Shown here: positions 23,812 through 34,594 of the stretch, one piece after another
How positions within the stretch are numbered: the first letter of the stretch is position 1
Layout: the number at the start of each line of letters is the position of its first letter
DNA from: Cheilinus undulatus
Taxonomy: Eukaryota; Chordata; Actinopteri; Labriformes; Labridae
Assembly (NCBI RefSeq): GCF_018320785.1
Contig: NC_054886.1
Coordinates: forward strand, 9,671,207 to 9,735,206
Reading direction: 5' to 3'
DNA length: 64,000 nt
Program-made: the position numbers and the translations under genes
Notes under the pieces: generated by a model
The model's input: only the letters and a program-made list of their open reading frames with translations
What the model was told of the DNA's origin: nothing
The model's database searches: none

Positions 23812-23985
23812 AAGGCAAAATGCCCCCAAAAAATAACCTAAACAGCATTTGTGAACAAGGCGTGACCATGGGGACTGACATGCACGAAAGAAGCCACAGG
23901 TTGGATTTGAACCTAGGCTGCCAGCTGAGAGGACGGCAGGTGGGCACAAAACACCAACACCATATCCTGCCTGACATTTCTTTTT
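23812..23985 (-). mobile_element. tRNA-derived SINE, minus orientation
   Basis: On the minus strand, GGTTCAAATCC (Pol III B-box) lies at about 23905-23915 and is followed downstream by the end phrase GGGGGCATTTTGCCTTTAT, as in fish tRNA-derived SINEs. The A-box part is diverged. Confidence 0.55.
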
Positions 23986-25385
23986 AACTTGATGTAAGGT
24001 TGTATGAGGTTCTTGTCAATATTGATAGATTAGCTACAGGAAGTTTCAGTCAACTCAGTCCTTCTATTGAAGAACCAAACAGAATGGCAGCACATAAGCA
24101 AAGCCATAATACTAGTAACATGTAGAGTCCAACCTTACCGGCAGTGTTGGAGTAAGTGTGAACTATACCAGTAGTGCCCTAAATGTAAACCTGCACAACT
24201 CTTTGCGTTATATGCTCAGAGACAGAGGGGCTCCCATCCCTATGGCGGTTTTCTTTTTTGCTCACAGGCTGAGAAGTTTGGGAACCTCTGCACTATTTAT
24301 TAGTATTTTTCATACAGAAACATTCTTCCATTGTTTTATGCAGGATGTTTAACCTTGAACACCTTTTGTACTTAAATACAAACTTTGACCAACAAGAAAA
24401 GCAATATATGATGATGTGGGCAAAATGTTAATCTTAGGAGGAGTAAAAGTGAATTTTTGTCCTCTGGTCACACCAAAAGCTAAAAATTGCCCCGTGGTGT
24501 GAAGTTCTCCATAGTACTGGAGAGATATTTTGCAGTCCTGAGAGGTACTTGAGCTGCTCAGCTTTCACTCACGGAGCAAAAATAGAACGTGGAAGTCTCT
24601 AATTAGACCAATATATCCAAGATAAAACCAAACAGAGTTTAGGTTTCTGGCAAAATACAAACTTGATGTGTAAATATCTTGTATGTATTCATTAAACCAA
24701 TTTCAAAATCGGTGTCTTAAAATTTTTAAGGCAGATTTTGCTTTTGAAAAATATATCATGTCCAAAATGGCATTAAAAATTATTGTGCCAAGTTATTGCA
24801 GCTATAAGCAGCAAAATAGAAAGTTCAGGTGTGTCCTTTAAAAATGTTGGAGATTAAGAAAACTTGCCAACAAACTAAAGGTCACTGAGGGCCACAAACT
24901 TTGACCTGCTGCAGTGGCACAAAATGTGCAAAGTTTGCAATGACAGTCAGAAGCCTCCCTAATGGGACCCACACAGCACTGCTGCACTGGGCTGCACACT
25001 GCATAAATTATTTCTGTAAATAGTGAAGTTTATGAAGAAATGAATGAGAGTCACCAAAAGAAAAACTAAAGAAGTTATCTATCTGGGAATGAAAAGGGAA
25101 GAACTGGGAGAGGAACGAAAAAGAGAGTCTGTTTGAGTTTGTTGACCTGGCTAGCCTGCTGACTGAGCGGTGACATTCAGAGTGGTTCTTTAGACAATGC
25201 ATAAACAGGGATTAATGATCTGCTTTAGTCATTCAGATGCCCAGTGATGCACTTTGGTCTGTGTGTTCAAACTCTGCATTTACAAAGGGCACTCGGAGAC
25301 TGACAGGAGGAGGAGCAGCACAATACCTACAGTCAGTGGGGAGGAGGCAGAGGCGGCGTTGTGTCAGAAGTCAGAAGCGAGGCAG

Positions 25386-25387
<2 letters not shown>

Positions 25388-25431
<44 letters not shown>

Positions 25432-25445
25432 GACTAACTGACTGA

Positions 25446-25499
<54 letters not shown>

Positions 25500-25565
25500 G
25501 TCTGTCCGTCTGTCTGTCTGTCCATCCGTCCGTCCGTCCGTCCGTCCATCCATCTATCTATCTAC
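25388..25565. repeat. Compound tetranucleotide microsatellite
   Basis: (CTAA)n, then CTGA, (CTAT)n, (CTGT)n and (CCGT)n blocks follow one another and end in CCATCCATCTATCTAT. Confidence 0.95.
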
Positions 25566-25619
25566 AAAGTTTGTAAGTGCATTATTGGAATCAAAAGTTG
25601 TGAACATTTCTACTGATAT

Positions 25620-28150
25620 TTACAACTCACACATCACCTGTAAATATTGTTCAATAGTGGCTGTAAATATCAGTCTAAATTGGCTGAAAAATCTGTCTTT
25701 ATCAGCCCTAAATATTAGTCTATATTGGCTCTGAATATCAGTATACATTAGCTGTAAATATCAGTCTATAAAGGTTCTAAATTTTAGTCTATATAAGCAT
25801 TAAATATCAGACTTCATAGCTTTATAGCTCTAAATAATGGTCTTTATTGGTTCAGAGTATTAGTCTTTGGATTGAAATATTAATCTACAATGGTCTATAT
25901 TTGCTGTAAATAGCAGGCAATATTTTTTTGTAAATATTGATCTATATTGGCTTGATCTTTAGCTGCTCTAAATATTGGTCTGAACTGGCTTGACATATTG
26001 GTTTATGTTGGCTCTACATATTGATCCATATTGGGTTAAAAATTGGTCAGTATTGGCCCTAAATATCTGGAAAATTTGGGCCAATTTTGGGCCAAAATTT
26101 GGGTCAATATTTGCTCTAAATATTGGTCCATACTGGCTTGAAATATTGATCTACACTGGCCCTAGTTAGTAGTCTATATTGCTCTAAATATTGGTCTAAA
26201 TTGGCTCTAAGAATTGGTCTTAATTGGCTGTAAAAAAAAAAAAAAAAGGTCTATATAGGCTTTAAAAATTTATCTATAATTGCCCCAAATATCATTCTAA
26301 TGTTTAAAATATCAGCTTATATTGGTCTATACTGGCCCTAAATATTGGTCTATATTGGCTCTAAATATTAGGCAATGGCTTGACATATTGGTCTAAATTG
26401 GCTCTAAATATTGGTCTATACTGGCTCTATATATCTGGCAATACTGGTTCTAAAGTTTGGTCTTTCTTGGCCCTAAATATTGGTCTAAGTTGGCTCTAAA
26501 TATTGGCCTATATTTGGCTCTTAATATTGGCCTATATTGGCTCTAAATATTGGTCTATACTGGCTTGAAATATTGGTCTATAATGGCTCTAAATGTTAGT
26601 CTGTATTGATTCTAAATATTGGTCCATATTGGCTCCAAATATAAGCCTATATTTGCTCTAAATATTGGGCAATGGCATTAAAGTATTGCTCTTTACTGGC
26701 TCTAAATTTTGGTCTATATTGGCTCTACATATTGGTCTTTACTGGCACTTAATATCATGCATTATTGATTCTGAAGTTTGGTTTTATTGGCCCTAAATAT
26801 TGGCCTATATTGGCTCTTAAAATTGGTCTATATTGGCTCTAAATATTGATCTATATTGGCTCTAAAAAATGAGCAATGGCTTGAAAAATTGGTCTAAATT
26901 GGCTCTAAATATTGGTCTAAATTGGCCCTAAATATTGGTCTAAATTGGCTCTAAATATTGGTCTAAATTGGCTCTAAATATTGGTCTAAATTGGCCCTAA
27001 ATATTGGTCTAAATTGGCTCTAAATATTGGTCTATATTGGCTCTAAATATTGGCCTATATTGGCTCTTGATATTGGTCTATATTGGCCAATATTGGCCCT
27101 AAATATTGGCCTAAATAGGCCTTAAACATTGGTCTATACTGGCTTGAATATTGGTCTTTATTTGCTCTAAATATTGACCTATATTTGCTCTAAATATTGG
27201 TCTATACTGGCTCTAAATATCTAGCAATACTGGTTCTAAAGTTTGGTCTTTATTGGCCCTAAATATTGGCCAATATTGGTCCCTAAATATTGGCCAATAT
27301 TAATCCCTAGATATTGGCCTAAACAAGCCCTAAATATTGGTCTATACTGGCTCTAAATATTGGTCTATACTGGCTTTAAATATTGGCCTATACTGGCTCT
27401 AAATATTGGTCTAAATTGGCTCTAAATATTGGGAAATATTGGCTCTAAATATTGGTCTATATTGGCTCTAAATATTGGCCTATATTGGCTCCTGATATTG
27501 GTCTATATTGGCCAATATTGGCCCTAAATATTGGCCTAAATAGGCCTTAAACATTGGTCTATACTGGCTTGAATATTGGTCTTTATTTGCTCTAAATATT
27601 GACCTATATTTGCTCTAAATATTGGTCTATACTGGCTCTAAATATTGGCCTATATTTGGCTTTTAATATTGGTCTATACTGGCTCTAAATAATGGTCTAT
27701 ATTGGCCCTATATATTGGTCTAAATTGGCCCGAAATATTGGTCTAAATTGGCTCTAAATATTGGTCTAAATTGGCTCTAAATATTGCTCTTTTTTGGCTC
27801 TAAATATTGGTCTAAATTGGCTTTAAATATTGGTCTAAATTTGCTCTAAATATTGGTCTAAATTGGCCCTAAATATTGGTCTAAATTGGCTCTAAATATT
27901 GGCCTATATTGGCTCTAAGTATTGCTCTTTTTTGGCTCTAAATATTGGTCCATACTGGCTCGAAATATTGATCCGCATTGGCCCTACTTAGTAGTCTATA
28001 TTGGCTCTAAGTATTGGTCTATATTAGCTTTGAGAATTGGTCCTAATTGGCTGTAAAAAGAAAAAAAAAAAGGTTATATAGGCTTTAAAAATGTATCTAT
28101 GATTGCCCTAAATATCATTCTAATGTTTAAAATATCGGCTTATATTTGTT
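25620..28150. repeat. 23-bp minisatellite with higher-order repeats
   Basis: About 2.5 kb of the unit CTAAATATTGGTCTAAATTGG plus CT, near-perfect at 26880-27030 and degenerate at both ends. Higher-order structure is visible. A segment containing CTTAAACATTGGTCTATAC occurs at 27121 and 27546 (425 bp apart). A roughly 220-bp block including GGCTGTAAAAA and AATATCATTCTAATGTTT occurs at 26090-26310 and again at 27940-28140. Confidence 0.93.
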
Positions 28151-28581
28151 GTAAATATCGGCCTAGATCAGCTGTAAAAAAAGTCAGAACATATACCATG
28201 AGTGTTTTTTTTATCATCATGAGAGTCATGTTGTCTGTCTTATTGTGCCTGTTTTATTTCTTAATTACTGTATTTTTGACCTTTTTCATGCTTTTATTAG
28301 TGTCATGTGTTTTTCAGCATTTACAGTGCTCTTTTACGCTTTTATGGGTTGTATGTAGTCATCTGTGTATTTTTTTAGATGTTTTTAATTCCCCCTGCAG
28401 CACAGTGTGAAATGTTTTTTATAAATGTGCTGCATAAATTTAAAGAATTGTGATTGATTATCACATGGTTTGGTTTGTTTTTATGTAATGTTTCCTCCAA
28501 AAACAAGCAGAATATTATAGTATTTACTTAAAAAAACATTCTCCTTTTCACCCAAACCTGGTCCACTATAAACACTGAGAT

Positions 28582-28590
28582 CTACTCACC
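28582..28590 (-). promoter_or_regulatory. Splice donor after the C4orf54-like stop
   Basis: On the minus strand, CAG|GTGAGTAGA lies 18 bases after the TGA stop of the long gene, with the exon end at 28590. It is a perfect donor consensus and suggests a 3'-UTR intron with the final exon further left, not identified. Confidence 0.5.
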
Positions 28591-28608
28591 TGTCCAGGTG
28601 GGCTCTGT

Positions 28609-31600
28609 TCATCTGTGCTCCACTACAAAGCTCATGGTAGTCCCATCAAATGAAGGTGGTGCGATGATTCTCGGCCCTTGCTGGGAGGTGATGCTGATGA
28701 CCGGCTGTTTGGCACTGGAGAAGCCCTGCGTTAGCCTGTTGGCGGCGGTGGCGGCCTGCGGTTGAACCCCAACGGCGGCCTGGGGAGACTTCCCTGTCGC
28801 CATGTAGAAAGGACTCTCCATGTACAAACCCTCTGTCTGCTGAGACGAAGCTTTCTCCATGCTCTCAGAATCCGACTGCATGGACATCTGCGACTGCACT
28901 AGTGTCCGTGCCGGGATCACCGATGGCGTCGGCATAAAGCCTGGGTAGATCATGTAGGTGTGTCCATACGCTCCTGGACTGAGCGCCAAAGGTGAGATTG
29001 GCATGGGAACTGGTGTCATAGGAGGCTGTGGCATCGGCACGTCCACGTACTGTCCTGTTTCAGGGTCAAAGAGGCGCTTCGTGGCAGGCTGAACTGGGGT
29101 GTCCACCAAGTAGTAGTTGCCAGTCGTTGGATCAAGGAGCATCTTCCTCTGGGTGGTCTGAAACTGGTCTAGAGTGGGAGCTGGCGTGATCGCTGGAGAA
29201 AAACAGTACACTTGAGGCTGATTGCCTGTCATGCCCATTGGTAAAGAGTGGTAGATGGTCGCAGAGGGAATCTCTGGTGATCGCGTCTCCATGACAATGC
29301 TGGCTCGTTTTGGGGTTTGGTTTAGCTCGTCGTGACCCTTGGAGGTGGGTCCTGCTTGTCCTGAAGGTGCAGTTGGGTTCATCTTGGTGGTAAACGAATA
29401 CACTGAGGTTTTTTCAGTAGACGGCGCCGGTTTGTTGGCACTGGCAGGAGACTTTACCGGAATTGTAAGGTAGTTCTCGTTGTCAGGGCCCAGAAGATCT
29501 TGCACAGACTTCTCTAGTTCCCTGGATTCGCCGACTTCGTATCCACTCATCTTCATCTGGCTGCTCTTTAAAGACACGGGCAGTTTTGGTGACTTTGGGG
29601 TGAAACCTTTGGCGTTGAAGGGGGTTTGTGTGGCAGGATTCGGTTGGGTCGTCTTTGTGGACGACTTCATGCTGGAGCTGAGACTGAACATGTTCTTGGT
29701 CCCAGCGGCGTTGGCGGTGGCTTGCATGGACTTGGCCAGGAGCTTATCGTCACGGCTGCTGGGAGTTTGGAATACTTTGTCGTCTCTCCTCGGCAGGCTG
29801 GGGGACGCCGCTACTGCTGGTGGCGTCTTGTCGGCGTTGGGGTATGAGTCTCTTCCGGCAGCCATGTTGGGCTCTTCCTCTGGACCTCCTTGCTCCTCAC
29901 TGGTGATCAGGGAAAGAACATGGCTGTCTGTCAGCGGCCGGGGCTCGTTCTTCCTCTTCCACTCGTTCTTTTCAAACACATAGAGCTGCTCCATTGTTTT
30001 CACAGCAGCTTGGAGTTTCTCCAACGCCACCTGGTTCGCCATCTTTGACTCCGGTTTCTTCTCTGTGAGATCTGATGGCTTGTCCTGTCTTTTTGAAGCT
30101 ATTCTCTCAATTTTCAACCCAATGCCTCCCTCTGAAGAGTTATTAGAGTTACCTATGGGTGCTCTTGCTGCTGCTTTTTGCAGTTGAGCGCTTATAGCGC
30201 CCTCTGGAGACGATCTATCCAAATCAAGGGGCTCTCTTTTAGGAATCTCTTGTTTCCCGTTGCTGTTAGTATTAACAGACTGGCATTTTATCACAATAGG
30301 GGAGACTGAGTTGAGATTTCGATAGGGCATTTGCTTCTTCTGCTCTGTATGGCTGTCAGCAGTGGGTTTACTCTCGTTGTTATCCAAAGAAACAAAGTGA
30401 TACGAGCTTTTAACGAGTTTACGCACGTCTCTGACTTGGTGAATTGGCGTTTGGAGCTTCCCTTTATTATCTCTAATGTCTCTAACCATAAAATGCGGAA
30501 CTTTATCTGAACACTCACCCTTCAGAGCTGCAGCCAGCGCCTGGCATTTGAAGTCATCTGTTCTGACGAGGCTGGCTGGGTTACAGCCTATATTAGGAGC
30601 GCGCAGTTTGGAGACGCTGAACGGCTCGGTTTTATTGTCTCTGACGCTCCTTAAGTTAATTTTGATTTCCGGAGATTTGGACGTAGCCACGCTCCTGGAG
30701 TCTGCGATGTATAAAGTGTTGTCAGAACGCAGTTTGATCCCTTCACATGGAGAATAGCGCGTGTTCTGCAGCTGCTGTCCCTCCTCTGCGTCACTGGGCA
30801 GCAGTTGGATACTTGGCACAAACAAATGTGACATTTTAATCAGTTTGCTGCCTCCTAATGAGTACTGATCCCCCTCTTCTTCTTTGTCCCCAGCAGAAGG
30901 CTGCTTCTCCTCTGGAGTTTTATCGTTTTTATGATCCTTTTGAAACTCTACCTCCTCGTCCTTCCAACATCTGAATGCGCTATTTTGGCTGCGAAGCAAT
31001 GCGCCTTTTTTAGTATCGATCCCAGCTTCATTTGCGGGCTCCAAATTCGTTTCTGGAGCGTCTTGTCTCCGAGAGTCGCTCTTCGTATCACATGAGCCGC
31101 TGTCAATGAAGTCCCCTAATTCATCCACGCACATTATGGCGTAGTCTGAGCTGCTCTCGGAGAACTTGGAGCTCTGTCTGTGCAGCTCCTTGCCCCCCTT
31201 CCCTCTGTGGCTGCTCTCGCTGTCCTGGTGCGCCACGCTCGGGGAAGCCTGCCTCTGATGAGGCTCGCTGATCTCCCCTCTTTCCATCTTGCGCTCCTGC
31301 TCGAACTGCATCTTTTTGGAAATCACATTTTTGATCAAGCTGGAGGCGAATATGGCCTTCTTGTGCGTGTCTTCCATGGCGTTAGAGGGAGGCTTGCTGG
31401 CCCCTCTCCTCTGGCTGCTTGGCAAACTGTTGGTAACTTCATCTGTGGAACGTGATCCTGCAGCATTTTGTGCAAAGTTAGTGCGCCTTTCTCCTGCAGG
31501 CATCCCCGATTTGACATTACAGCGAAAATTTAAAGTCTCTGTGAGTCTGATGACGCCACTGTGGCTCTGACTGAACTTCCCCATCAGCTCGATTTTCTTC

Positions 31601-32964
31601 TGGGGATTCCCATTCAGAGTAAAGATCTTGTTAGTGGGCAGTGCCAAGCCTTTGTACCCCCTGCTGTCTACATTTTTGGCTATTTCAAAAGAAGAGTTTT
31701 GATGTGAGACTACACTCTGGTCCAGTCCTTGAGACATGTTGCCATATTTCAAGTCGACAAACGTGGACCATCTGTTAATCCCTAAGCCATGCTCTGATGC
31801 TGATGACTCGCTGGAGGTGCTGAAATTAATGGCATCAAAGTAAGGGTACGCCAGGCTCTTGAAGGCTTTGGCTGTCAGATTGCGCACCTCCTTGTCAGCG
31901 TCGTCCAGCTCGCTGACAGCGCTGGACGCACCGCTGGAGTACTCCGTGACCTCTTTCCCCCTCAATTTCCCAAAGTGCAAGCGTCCAGGCGCGGCTATGA
32001 AACACTTCGCAGTGTCACACAACGTCTCTGCCTTCCCGTCAACTCCCCTGAACACATATCGGCTCATGTCTCCTGGCACGGCGCGCCTGGCATGATAAAG
32101 AATATTTTTCTCTTCTTGGATGTTGCTGGGGTCATTTATAGCTCGAGAAGTGGCTCTGATTGACAAGTGGATCTGTCCCTGCTGCTTGGACACGCTCTCA
32201 TCTGAGCTGGTGAACTTGGCTGCGTCGCTCGGATCACTTTCCAGCGCCGCCGCCGTCGCCGCCGCTGCTGCTGCTGCTGCTGCGCCCTTATCCGCCGCTC
32301 CATCACCATCGAATGACGCGTAATCGACAAAAGAGTACACTTGCTGGTTGTCATCCTCCAGCTCCCAGCTGGCTGAAGAGCCAACTCCGATGTCGTATTC
32401 CCCCTCATGGTCAGAAAGCTCCGTGAGCTGGATTTCATGCGTGGTAATGTAGTGGGACTCGTCCTCCGTTACGCACGGGACGCAGTCGTCGGAAAGCACC
32501 AAACTAACATCATCATCATCATCATCATCATCCTCGAAATCATCAGACTCACTCCGGCTCAAATAATTGTCATCTCCTCTCTCTGCGCTCTCCTCTGTTT
32601 TGGACACTTCGGGTTGCGTAATTGCGCGCTCGCCTTTGTCTCCAGATATGAGGCGATCCTTTGACCCTGCCACTGGCTCTTCTTTCTTCTTAGTTTCAGC
32701 CTCACGTTCAGCCGATAACTCCTTGTTCGGCTCCGTTGCGCGCAGAGCTTCAGATCCTCTTTGGTTCGCCAACACAGACATGTGGCTTCTTTCATCAGCT
32801 CCACTCTCTTTCTTCTGTTTTACACCCACTGACTCCAAATCCACGTATTTGAGTCCCTCCTGCCTTCCTGGCGCATCTTCTTCCCCTCTTTTACATTTTT
32901 GGAGCAGATCTTTGACCTCCCGGGGATCTGCCGGTGCCTCCACGCAGCCCTGCTCGCTCTTCAT
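28609..32964 (-). CDS. c4orf54: C4orf54-like protein with DUF4585 domain
   Basis: A single open frame of 1451 residues. The start is well supported because an in-frame TGA lies two codons upstream of the ATG (TGAGCCATG). Most of the chain is hydrophilic, Ser/Lys/Glu-rich and probably disordered, with an acidic run (about 145-152, DDDDDDD) followed by SHYITTHEIQLTEL and a poly-Ala stretch (about 230-245). The C-terminal block at about 1270-1350 (LLDPTTGNYYLVD, KRLFDPETGQYVDVP, then a Pro-rich YMIYPGFMPTP) is the DUF4585-type domain shared by C4orf54 and PROB1. Length fits C4orf54 (about 1,800 residues in human) better than PROB1 (about 1,000). Molecular function is poorly known, and I infer none. 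The gene stands alone between repeat-rich deserts. A splice donor follows the stop. Confidence 0.88.
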   Translation of the reverse strand: MKSEQGCVEAPADPREVKDLLQKCKRGEEDAPGRQEGLKYVDLESVGVKQKKESGADERSHMSVLANQRGSEALRATEPNKELSAEREAETKKKEEPVAGSKDRLISGDKGERAITQPEVSKTEESAERGDDNYLSRSESDDFEDDDDDDDDVSLVLSDDCVPCVTEDESHYITTHEIQLTELSDHEGEYDIGVGSSASWELEDDNQQVYSFVDYASFDGDGAADKGAAAAAAAAATAAALESDPSDAAKFTSSDESVSKQQGQIHLSIRATSRAINDPSNIQEEKNILYHARRAVPGDMSRYVFRGVDGKAETLCDTAKCFIAAPGRLHFGKLRGKEVTEYSSGASSAVSELDDADKEVRNLTAKAFKSLAYPYFDAINFSTSSESSASEHGLGINRWSTFVDLKYGNMSQGLDQSVVSHQNSSFEIAKNVDSRGYKGLALPTNKIFTLNGNPQKKIELMGKFSQSHSGVIRLTETLNFRCNVKSGMPAGERRTNFAQNAAGSRSTDEVTNSLPSSQRRGASKPPSNAMEDTHKKAIFASSLIKNVISKKMQFEQERKMERGEISEPHQRQASPSVAHQDSESSHRGKGGKELHRQSSKFSESSSDYAIMCVDELGDFIDSGSCDTKSDSRRQDAPETNLEPANEAGIDTKKGALLRSQNSAFRCWKDEEVEFQKDHKNDKTPEEKQPSAGDKEEEGDQYSLGGSKLIKMSHLFVPSIQLLPSDAEEGQQLQNTRYSPCEGIKLRSDNTLYIADSRSVATSKSPEIKINLRSVRDNKTEPFSVSKLRAPNIGCNPASLVRTDDFKCQALAAALKGECSDKVPHFMVRDIRDNKGKLQTPIHQVRDVRKLVKSSYHFVSLDNNESKPTADSHTEQKKQMPYRNLNSVSPIVIKCQSVNTNSNGKQEIPKREPLDLDRSSPEGAISAQLQKAAARAPIGNSNNSSEGGIGLKIERIASKRQDKPSDLTEKKPESKMANQVALEKLQAAVKTMEQLYVFEKNEWKRKNEPRPLTDSHVLSLITSEEQGGPEEEPNMAAGRDSYPNADKTPPAVAASPSLPRRDDKVFQTPSSRDDKLLAKSMQATANAAGTKNMFSLSSSMKSSTKTTQPNPATQTPFNAKGFTPKSPKLPVSLKSSQMKMSGYEVGESRELEKSVQDLLGPDNENYLTIPVKSPASANKPAPSTEKTSVYSFTTKMNPTAPSGQAGPTSKGHDELNQTPKRASIVMETRSPEIPSATIYHSLPMGMTGNQPQVYCFSPAITPAPTLDQFQTTQRKMLLDPTTGNYYLVDTPVQPATKRLFDPETGQYVDVPMPQPPMTPVPMPISPLALSPGAYGHTYMIYPGFMPTPSVIPARTLVQSQMSMQSDSESMEKASSQQTEGLYMESPFYMATGKSPQAAVGVQPQAATAANRLTQGFSSAKQPVISITSQQGPRIIAPPSFDGTTMSFVVEHR

Positions 32965-33130
32965 GGCTCAGCCCGCTGCTCTGAGTGGACATGCGGAGAG
33001 TGAGAGCGGAGGAGCGGCAGAGATGGAGCCTCTCTACCGGTTTGACAGACACTCTGATGAGACGGAGGCGCTCCAAACATTCCAGCTCACCGCCACATGC
33101 ATCTCAGAGCCGCGAGTCTAAAAAGGATCA
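32965..33130 (-). promoter_or_regulatory. 5' UTR/promoter flank of c4orf54
   Basis: GC-richer than its surroundings, with an AGCCATGAAG start context. It lies immediately upstream of the long frame and has no clear TATA box. It is assigned by position only. Confidence 0.35.
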
Positions 33131-34060
33131 CAGACATTACTGACTACTGTCTAGGCCACATGGGTCCCAAGCTGCAGTCCGCGGACCAGTAAGGGCCGCT
33201 GAAGGCACTACTATTTATACTCAAACTGGAAGATCAATTTATCAAACAATGATGCAACAACTCAGGACACATGAGCTACAAAACCTCAATTTTTCACTAA
33301 CTCGACTGGTTGATTAAGTAATTTAAGTTATGGATCACAGACGGGCAATTTTAGTAATTTAGGGGCCCCAAACAAAAACCAATAAAAGCCCCTTCTCTAT
33401 TCATCTAAAATCAATCACAGCAAGTGCTACTCCAAAGCATTGTTTTTCAAAGCCAGAGAACTACTTTTTATTTCTTTAACATTAATTAGTGGGATTTCTG
33501 CCTTATTTTGGAGAGGTCAGGACAGGAAGTCAGGGAAAAACAGTGGCAGATAACATGCAGGAAAGTTGGACTAACCTGGACCGCCTGTTTGGAAGACTAG
33601 CTTAAGTACATAGGGTGTGAGCAGTACCTGGTCACTAGGGGGCACTAGGGTGCCGTCCCACGTCACTCTCTCCAGAAAGAGTGAACACTTCACTGAATAA
33701 AATCTGACAATAAAGTACTCTATAGTTAGAGATTAGAATGTGTGATGTTCATCAGATATAGATTAAAAATGTTTCACGTGTATGATGTCACTTCCTGGTC
33801 ACATGTCAGAGCCGTCCCCATGTCCTTCCATTTACCGTCGTTGAACGCACATGCTCATTAGCTCCTCTTTGATACAGAAGCTCCTGAGGCGCAGAAAAAA
33901 TACACCCTGCACAAATTACTAACCACTTGCCAGTAGGTGGCAGCAGAGAAATCTGTTTCATAGCTGAGGTAAACAGAGTAAGTTAAGTAATTAAAAAAAA
34001 AAAAAAAAAAAAAAAATTTATATATATATATATATATATATGCAAATTGGATTTTGATTT
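33131..34060. other. Intergenic, no gene seen
   Basis: Non-coding. It contains an ACTAGGGGGCACTAGGGTGCC imperfect repeat at about 33637-33655 and a poly-A plus (TA)n run at about 33990-34041. Confidence 0.5.
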
Positions 34061-34594
34061 GATTTGAATATGTCAATAATAAGCAACAAGTTTGATTTTT
34101 TGTTTTTTGTTTTTTTATGCATTCTTATTTGTTGTTTTTGAACTTTAAGATTTTGTTAAATTGTCAGTCATCAATGATAAGCAACAACTTTCATATTTTT
34201 GCATTTTTTAGTTTTTAACATTCTAGTAAATTGTCACACACAGAATAGTCATGACCAGAAATGGCCACCATATCTCAGTGACAATAAAACTATTACAAAT
34301 TTAAAAACATGTTCCACTTTTTTAGCACTAATGTTTTAATCAAGATCAGACCTGATCAGAAATATCAAACATTGATTTATTTATTTATTTTTTTTTGGGG
34401 GGGGGGGGGGGATTTAACCATTTAAATGCCAGTTTAAATGCAAAAACCCCCTCATATTTATAATGCCCCCCCAGAAAAAAAATCCTTATAATAGAAGTAT
34501 ATTGAATGCCTTTGGAGGTGATTATCACTGCCTTGACAGTGTTATTAATTTGGAAAGAACTTTGATTTTAATGCATTATTCTTTTATTATTTAA

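Larger units (their letters stand above)
21076..25380. other. Gene-poor stretch
   Basis: No gene is supported. 22360-22620 is GC-richer and could be conserved non-coding or an exon fragment, but I recognise no protein. Repeat fragments at 23300-23490 and 23812-23985 are listed separately. Other open frames are short and lack coding character. Confidence 0.4.

Noticed and set aside
25383-28150. CRISPR-like array of short repeats
   Set aside because: No unique spacers; units are head-to-tail copies, and the genome is eukaryotic.
29480-29983. 167-residue plus-strand frame opposite c4orf54
   Set aside because: Shadow of the long coding frame on minus; no independent homology or start context.
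32567-33121. 184-residue plus-strand frame across the c4orf54 start
   Set aside because: Antisense to real coding sequence and its GC-rich 5' flank; no recognisable domain.
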